Source of the DNA: Volutella citrinella
Lineage: Eukaryota > Ascomycota > Sordariomycetes > Hypocreales > Nectriaceae
DNA length: 64,000 nucleotides
NCBI GenBank assembly: GCA_034401135.1
Contig: JAWZSP010000006.1
Location: forward strand, 2,604,001-2,668,000
Direction of reading: 5' to 3'
Shown here: in pieces, positions 58,060 to 64,000 of the stretch
Numbering within the stretch: the first letter of the stretch is position 1
How the letters are laid out: every line of letters starts with the position of its first letter
The notes under the pieces: model-generated
The model's input: the letters and a program-made list of their open reading frames with translations, nothing else
What the model was told of the DNA's origin: nothing
Database searches by the model: none
Made by a program: the position numbers and the translations under genes

Positions 58060-59587
58060 AAGATGGGGCCTGGTCACAACAGGCTCTCTCCCCCAGGCCG
58101 GAGGATGGGCTGGTGAGGTGATGATGGACAAGGGCAAGTCCAAGTTTGGTTTTTGGTGGTTGCGAACAAATGGCAAGCACCGCCGATGCAGTGCGCGGCT
58201 CTCCAGGCAGTCGCACTGGAGTGCATGCACTAATAAGTTGTGCAACACCGCCGTGCCACTGATACACTGCAGCACCACAAGCCCACAGCCGCATAATTAC
58301 TGGCGCTGCCTCGCATGGATTCCAGACCACGAACTCTTGCTCCATGACAAGCCCCGATGCGACTGACAGACAGGCCATGGCTGCCAGGTTTCTGACAAGT
58401 CAATACCCCTAGAGGCCCATCATCTGCGCTAGGGCCGTCTGGCTGGAGAATATTGGATACATATCGAGGCCAAGGGATGGAGCGCCGCACCGAGCGGTCG
58501 GTATTATTCGCCGCACACAACGCACGGATGCGCAGTAATTACAGAGCCTGGCCCGCACGGATCACCTGTCGACTTGGAGTGTTTTGTTTGCTCCTTGCAA
58601 ATCGCAAACTGTTCACCACCGCCAGCCACATCCTGCTGCCTAACCAGATCGGCATCTGGACACTGCAGCTTCAAGTACGGGCGGAAACATGTACACGACT
58701 TCTGTGCTGTATCACGACATGTGTCCGCCCAAGCAGCAAATGCTGGCGGATCGCCAGTGGTTTGGTTGCGCAAGGACGCATTAGTGCGGCGATCTCCTTC
58801 GCCAGTCGTCATGGGGTGGTAAGCGATCTTCAAATGGCGGCGCGTGTAAATCCCTGGGCCCGAGCAAGGCGCCTGCATGTGCTCCCAGGGGTTGGCTGGT
58901 TGCCCTCATTAGATTGTTGCTTTCTCCATCCTTTCCAAGTTCACAAGGTGCCCAGGGCTCAAGTGCGGGCACACAGCCTGGACGACAATGGCTCATGATC
59001 CATCGAAGGGAATGGGATAATAGTGATAATCTTATACAATTGGCCATGAAGTGATTCGTGTGCATGACTACAATATACAGTACGTCAAAGTCAGCGTTAA
59101 GTGATGTGTTAGGTTGCCGGTAGTGATGTGGAAGGTGAGTGATGGCTCATGTTATTTGAGGTTAGGAGTATTCAAGCTCGAGTTAGGGTTAGAGTAGCTA
59201 GGGAAGGGGTACGAATGATCCCTAAGGCAGTATGGACTTTTGGCTTTATGGATTTCTTCGCTGTTGATTTACTCTCGTGTGAATTAATTTGTGATGAGAC
59301 CAGCGACTAGGCCTGGTTCTTCCCATCTGAGCAATAAGGCTGCATATGAAAATTCCATGCCAGCCAGCTTATTCCTAGTAGTACGTGTGTCTCCCCTGCC
59401 AGAGCATGGATACCAGGGTTGCTGTCGTTGCTCATTTCGGGCATCGCTACGGGAGATTATCGCGGCCAAGAATCAGATGGTGGTAATTAATTACATTACT
59501 ACTAATAAGAGAATAACTATACTATGTAAGAAATGCCTACGACCTTAACCTCGTCCCTCGATAATACAGCCAACTGCCCATTAATAA
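56786..59587. other. 2.8 kb spacer with poly-G tract
   Basis: No gene is supported. Many short overlapping frames in 57.3-58.4 kb derive from GC-rich, low-complexity sequence and the poly-G run. TGAGGTTAGGAGTATTC and GAGTTAGGGTTAGAGTAG at 59156-59197 include a single TTAGGG, not a telomere array. From 59460 the sequence is AT-rich next to the WSC gene 3' end. Confidence 0.4.
58028..58058 (+). repeat. Poly-G homopolymer of 31 bases
   Basis: An unbroken run of 31 G in the given sequence, flanked by GTGGGC and TAAGATGGGG. Homopolymers this long are prone to length errors and could form G-quadruplex structure. Confidence 0.95.
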
Positions 59588-61597
59588 TTACACCAGGTTC
59601 GAAAACACAAACGGCACTCCTACTATTGCGAAAGCCATTATGCTAATGCTGGCAACGGAGCGCACGGCGCTGGCCACGGCAATCAGCCCCTCGTACTTGG
59701 ACTCGCCGTGCTCCCCACCTTCTCCGCCAACGCCAACGCCGGGGCTATTGGTGCCACCAACAGGAACAGGCCGTATTCTCACGGCTTCGTCGCAAGACAA
59801 GCTCCCCGAACGGCAGTCGGAGGCCCCAGAACCCCCCACCTCGCTGCCGGTGCTGTTCAACGCGTCCCCGTGATACTGGTCGTAGCCCGAGTCGTGGTTT
59901 GGCTCGTTGGAACCCTCGACCACGGCCTTGTAAGAGACGCCGCCCTCGCAGTCGCACTCTTCTGGCTCCACGGCCTTGTGCATGCTGCCATATCCCTGGC
60001 CCAGGCACATGGCCGGCTTGTACATGACCTGGCCGCGGCACCGATTCCCCGTGCAGCGGCGTGGTTCCCATTTGGAGCCGCCCAGCTGGATGTAAACCAG
60101 CTCTCCCACGCAGTCGTCGCAGTTGAACGGCGTCAGAACAAGCGTGCCAGCTTTGCAGTTCTTTCCGTAGCAGACGGAAACACTTCCGTCCTTACGACTC
60201 TGAGCAAGCTCATCCTGGCCCTGGCCCTGGCCCTTGCCCTCGGTCGCAGTAGCCTTGTTGTTGTTTGTGTACATGGTCAGCAGGACCGAGTTGGGCACAT
60301 TTTGACGACGCAGCTTGTCCTTGCCGTGCGGCGTGGGCGCATTGCCGCCACAGATCTGTTCCGTGTCGCCTGGGCAAGGGATATCACATTGAGCTGGCGA
60401 CGTGCGGCGCGTGTCCCTTCCGTCGACCTCTTGGCCGCAGTAGCAGTCCCTAGACCTGGGTTAACCAACCAACAAAACAACACCACAGAGAAGGAAACCA
60501 ATTCGTCATACCTGTTGTAAGCCCCGAGAAACCGGCTGTTGATGCAGAGGCCGGCACATTTGTCAAGATCCATGTCATCAGCCGAGTCGACCAGCCCAAA
60601 CGTCGGAAAGCCTGTCGAGGGTCCAACACAGCCGTAGAACCTGAACCTTTCTCCTATGCGAGATGGAGACGTGGGAACGGACTCAGCCTTCGAGCCTGAG
60701 CCCGTCTCGAGGGCTGATGAAGTGGTGCCAGTGATGACGGACTTTCTTGCCGATGCCGATGCCGATGGTGTGCTGCTGTCGTCAACGGCCCTCGTTGCTT
60801 CGACGGCGTCAGGAGCATCTGTTCCAGCCGTTGTTGCCGCTTCTGTGGCTACAGAATCCTCAGACGTCGTCGTCATCTCCGCCGCGACGAGCTCAGCCGT
60901 AGTAGTCTCTAGCTGTGTTGATGTATCCTGCGAGCTCGACGCTATGCCCGCCTCTAGAGGGGTGATCCTCTGTATGGCGATATCGCGAATGAGGATATCA
61001 GTGCTCGCTCGGCCCGCTTCGCCTGGGGGCGGGCAGTTCTGCTGGGTAATCTTCAGGGCAGCCGTCAGCTCTGACGGAGGCGGCATCGAGGGCATTTCGA
61101 AAGAGTTCTCCGTAGTGACCTCGAACGGGATGTTGGCCGGCTCCAAGTAATGGACATCCAGAGGAACGTCGCCCAGCGTCACCACCAGCTCACAGAGCTG
61201 AGAATCGCGCAGCCCCTGCACCGGAACAAAAGAGGACGTGTCTTCCTTGAAGGATTCTCCGGGATTTGCAACCTGGAACTCAATGATGGCCTTCATCCGA
61301 TCGCCTGGTTTGGTCCCCCAAGGAAAGACGGCAGGGATGGCAATCTCGGCGCCGGAGTCGGAGCCGTTCGAAAACATGACACTGTTCGGGGATGAGTCCT
61401 GTCCAGAGGACGAGTGACGGAGTTTAAACACACATGTAGAGGTCCTCCTTCGGCCCAATTGCACGAAGCGTAGACGAAGGTGTCGCCAGCACGGCCGTGT
61501 CCATGTCCAACACCGACACATCTTTAGTTGGGATTATTCCCGTTGAGCCCAGCCCCGCCGCGACTGCGGTAACGAAAAACGAAAATGAGAGAAACAT
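59588..61597 (-). CDS. Secreted WSC-domain cell-surface protein, probably GPI-anchored
   Basis: Exons 61597-61434, 61381-60512 and 60449-59588 encode 631 residues. A signal peptide (MFLSFSFFVTAVAAGLGSTG) starts the protein. An N-terminal globular part of about 170 residues is followed by a Ser/Thr/Ala-rich stretch, then a WSC domain (about 302-385: FYGCVGPSTGFPTFGLVD, CAGLCINSRFLGAYNRDCYC, CPGDTEQICGGN), completed by removal of the second intron. A second cysteine-rich region (CYGKNCKAG, CDDCVG, CTGNRC) and a hydrophobic C-terminus (SVASISIMAFAIVGVPFVF) suggest a GPI anchor. WSC domains bind wall glucans in stress sensors and in secreted enzymes; here no kinase or enzyme domain is present. 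The first intron (52 nt, GTGTGT donor) is the weakest call. Confidence 0.82.
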
Positions 61598-63647
61598 GGT
61601 TATGCTGAAATCACTTGAACAGTGTGTCAAGCGCCGAGAAAGATAATAAGGAGTGGCATCGGCGAAGCGAACGACAGTTTGGCTTACGGGCAAGCCGCTG
61701 GATCGCGAGGAGCCTGCGTGGTGTAAGTGAGCGCCTTTATCTCTCTCATAAACACGTTGTTGCCGTAGCCATTGTGTTGTATATGACATGTTTCAACTAG
61801 TTGCTAAGGAGAACGCGATTGTCTTATGACTGTAATGAGCCGAGCGCGACTTCAGCCTGCGATGTGCTTCAGGAATGCCCAACGACTCCAAAATCGGTCC
61901 ACCGAGACTCCCTTATCTACAAGGGAAAGGCCTAAGGGTTGTGACATGGCTGTGTAGTCTGCCTTATCTAAGGGTGGTGTAAAGATGAGTTGTCAGCTTC
62001 TATCGCTTCTATTCCGAAAGCTCAGATGTAGCATCAATATATCCCTTCATCCCAGCCTTGCGCCGCGAAACCAGCTTGACCAGGCAGCGCAGTTGTGACA
62101 TTCGCATTCTTCCCTTCTTGTGTCCTTGGCCAATTGTTTGGCACACACCAGTTACTTCCCCCCGTTGTGAATGGACAGGCCGGACGTCCCCGTGGGTGTG
62201 GCGGCCAATCCGCGCGCGTTGAAGATGTTTGAGACATGGCCAAGACACAGACGATGAATCATGCGGCCGCTGGAAGGGTCCCTACTTCAGGGAATGTTTG
62301 CAGGGAAATCGAACTGACATTGGACGGCGGCACCAGGCCATCGGGATGTGACCAAGTATTCAGCGAGATCGTCTCGTAGCCCCAGTCTGGAGCAACAGGC
62401 AGAAAGCTCATCTTGGAGATGCCCTTCCACCACTACTGTGTCGAGGGCTTGCCACAGGTAACCGCTGCAAAGCGTCGCAGCTTGGTCAGGTCCGGTCCCT
62501 CTGTGCTTCTCTACAGCTACGAACCCAAAGCCAGGGGTCAAGCCAGGGTGCAATGTGCTTGTCCCTCCAGGTTGTCTCAAGACTTGGAGTTCATCGCCAA
62601 GGGGTGGCAGAGCAGACTTGGTCGCTTGACATTCAAACTGCCGTCGTCAGCATTGAAAAAAATCTCGATCATAAAAGTGGTGTCCTTGGTCAATCATGAT
62701 TGGATCTGTTTAATGCCATAATTACAATCCGCCAAGACTGGGGTGATGTCGCATGTTTGGCTTCCCATCCGGCATAATCGGCCCCTCTTGCCTTTTCTCA
62801 CTGTAGGGTTAGGCTTGCACATTCTAAGCAAACCTAACCCGAGAGTGTTTTTTGCCTAAGAGCCTCACACTCTTTCCAATCGCGTGAAGCTGGACTAGAG
62901 AAGCTCTGCTGGTAGCCACGCCTCACGCTCTTTCCTATCGGGCAGCTTCTTGATTTATGCGAAACTCTTGCACTTAACCCACCATGATGTCTCGTGGACT
63001 TCTTCCTTGACGCATCTAGCGAACGGGGCGCAGTGGCTACCATCCAGGGACCCGAACCGGCCATCCTCGAGCTTGTTTTCCCGACAAACAAACATTCTCC
63101 ATCTCATCCATCTCCCAGGGTCGCGAGAATTTTCGAAAACTCTACTGGCATCTGAGCACAAAAGCAAATGGTCATCTCCCGCCATGACTGATGCTACTTA
63201 CTGAGTTCACTTCACTATCGCCTGCGAAGCGGCGTCGAATCATTCCCATCATCCCCCCCAGCAACGTACCTTTCACGCTCTAATCAACACCCGAACTCCC
63301 AACCGTTACCGAAGCGGAATCCGGCGGGAAACTGGCCGGTAATGTTCTTCATGTGTTTGAACTGGACGGGAAGAGCTTTATCAGCACCTGCGTGGCCGGC
63401 AACTTTACCCGCCGATGGGCTCACAAAGGCGTCAACTAGAGGGGGCCACCATCGATTCATTGATCTCCTGAACTACAACCTACCTATGCCAATGTCCCCC
63501 TATCCTAACCTAGGGCCGATCCGATCCTGTTACGATACAAAGCGGAACCCATTTTTTCGCCCTCTTCCTCCTGCTCCTGCTTCTGCCTCGTTTCCCCTTT
63601 CCCGGCAACCGCCTGGAAATCGCTGTGCAACGGCAAGCACATCAATA
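61598..63647. other. 2 kb spacer upstream of the WSC gene
   Basis: WSC gene promoter and leader to about 62000. From 62280 to 62775 there is relic-like sequence: a minus-strand frame (62580-62287) with no homologue I know, then a copy of the dispersed repeat. From 63200 the sequence is pyrimidine-rich and looks like the leader of the gene start at 63648. Confidence 0.4.
62632..62775 (+). repeat. Dispersed repeat of about 145 bp, copy 2
   Basis: Partner of 47811-47955 in the same orientation. It diverges mainly by transitions, for example GATCGCAAAAGTGG against GATCATAAAAGTGG, and lacks a few bases near its middle. Flanks are unrelated to those of copy 1. Confidence 0.85.
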
Positions 63648-64000
63648 TGGCCGATTTAGCAGGCGGTTCGCCGCCCTCTGATCAGGAGGCCGCGTGGTAC
63701 TATGGGCTACCCACCTGCCCGCGACTCATTGCCCGCTCAAGCTGTGAGCCTCGGGACCCAAGATCGATGGATAATTATCCTTACCCATGGCGGAAGCAGT
63801 TGAGCACTGTCTGAAATCACCCAATTGTCGCGCCATTCAACGACCGTACAAGCCCCCTTCGCCGAAAGATCAATGATCGAAGCAGCCCTGTAAGACATCG
63901 AGCATGCTGCGCCTTGGATACGATTTTCGACCTCCTGGCAGCTACTCTAAGCTTCCCGACCACCCTATTACTCTAATGACCTCCGTTACGTTGGGCTCTA
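63648..64000 (+). pseudogene. Start of a degenerate or partial gene, WYYGLP-type hypothetical family
   Basis: From the ATG at 63648 the frame reads MADLAGGSPPSDQEAAWYYG then LPTCPRLIARSS, which resembles the beginning of a hypothetical protein family of filamentous fungi (WYYGLP..PRLVARSS) as I recall it. The same frame meets TGA at 63811-63813 and then continues with protein-like NHPIVAPFNDRTSPLRRKI. An alternative is a 56 nt GTGAGC...GCAG intron (about 63739-63794) that bypasses the TGA into another frame ending soon after. The right edge of the window prevents a decision. Confidence 0.3.

Noticed and set aside
57627..58366. Frames with long glycine or proline runs in 57.6-58.4 kb
   Set aside because: They are produced by the poly-G tract and GC-rich flanks and have no domain.
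59150..59210. AGTTAGGGTTAG as telomeric repeat
   Set aside because: Two partial units only; no array.
59708..60520. 270-codon plus-strand frame opposite the WSC gene
   Set aside because: Antisense of the WSC gene exon 3, which has cysteine-rich and GPI-type features on the other strand.
62808..62830. TTAGGG-like and CCTAACCC-like phrases suggesting a telomere
   Set aside because: Only single units occur and housekeeping genes lie on both sides.

Overview
The window reads as the nuclear genome of a filamentous ascomycete (Pezizomycotina, Sordariomycetes, most likely Hypocreales). The basis is short introns of about 50-100 nt with GTRNGY donors and YAG acceptors, GC-rich coding regions, and an orthologue set typical of that group (EAF, POP1, SSZ1, RRP40, SEN1, CHS5, ARG4, a RID/Masc1-type DNA methyltransferase, WSC-domain protein). 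The order-level placement is inference. Exons were joined by hand; positions are given in each entry.

Left part (1-8.3 kb): the end of an EAF transcription elongation factor (cut by the window edge), a GFA-domain enzyme, the RNase P/MRP subunit POP1 and an NT-C2 (EEIG1/EHBP1-like) protein with a polyglutamine tract. A 3.6 kb gene-poor stretch follows.

Secondary-metabolite locus (11.9-19.6 kb): a six-exon gene for a 1,623-residue hybrid with an isocyanide synthase domain, an adenylation domain, a carrier domain and a BAHD-like transferase. This is the architecture of Aspergillus fumigatus CrmA. It is followed by a 14-TM siderophore/drug-type MFS exporter. Two TTGCTCA motifs resembling fungal copper-response elements lie upstream of the exporter, and more lie upstream of the synthase.

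Middle (19.9-30.2 kb): the Hsp70-like ribosome-associated SSZ1 and exosome subunit RRP40 (divergent, sharing a promoter), a predicted membrane-anchored C2H2 zinc-finger protein, and a disordered protein whose C-terminus looks like an RNase N1/T1 fold.

Genome-defence block (32-39.8 kb): an Upf1-like SF1 helicase, a RID-type cytosine methyltransferase (RIP machinery) whose reading frame is broken by one TAG codon, and an HhH-GPD DNA glycosylase.

Right part (40.9-64 kb): SEN1 helicase (five exons), a graveyard of duplicated fragments that includes a piece about 92% identical to the isocyanide synthase gene, CHS5, a short-chain dehydrogenase, a frameshifted tandem C2HC zinc-finger gene, ARG4, a large disordered protein, a WSC-domain cell-surface protein, and a degenerate gene start at the right edge. 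A roughly 145 bp repeat links the graveyard with 62.6 kb.

The most notable items are the compact isocyanide cluster with its fragment copy, the single-stop RID gene, the membrane-tethered zinc-finger protein, the cryptic RNase-like domain and the frameshifted C2HC tandem. No tRNA, rRNA, CRISPR array or intact transposon was seen.
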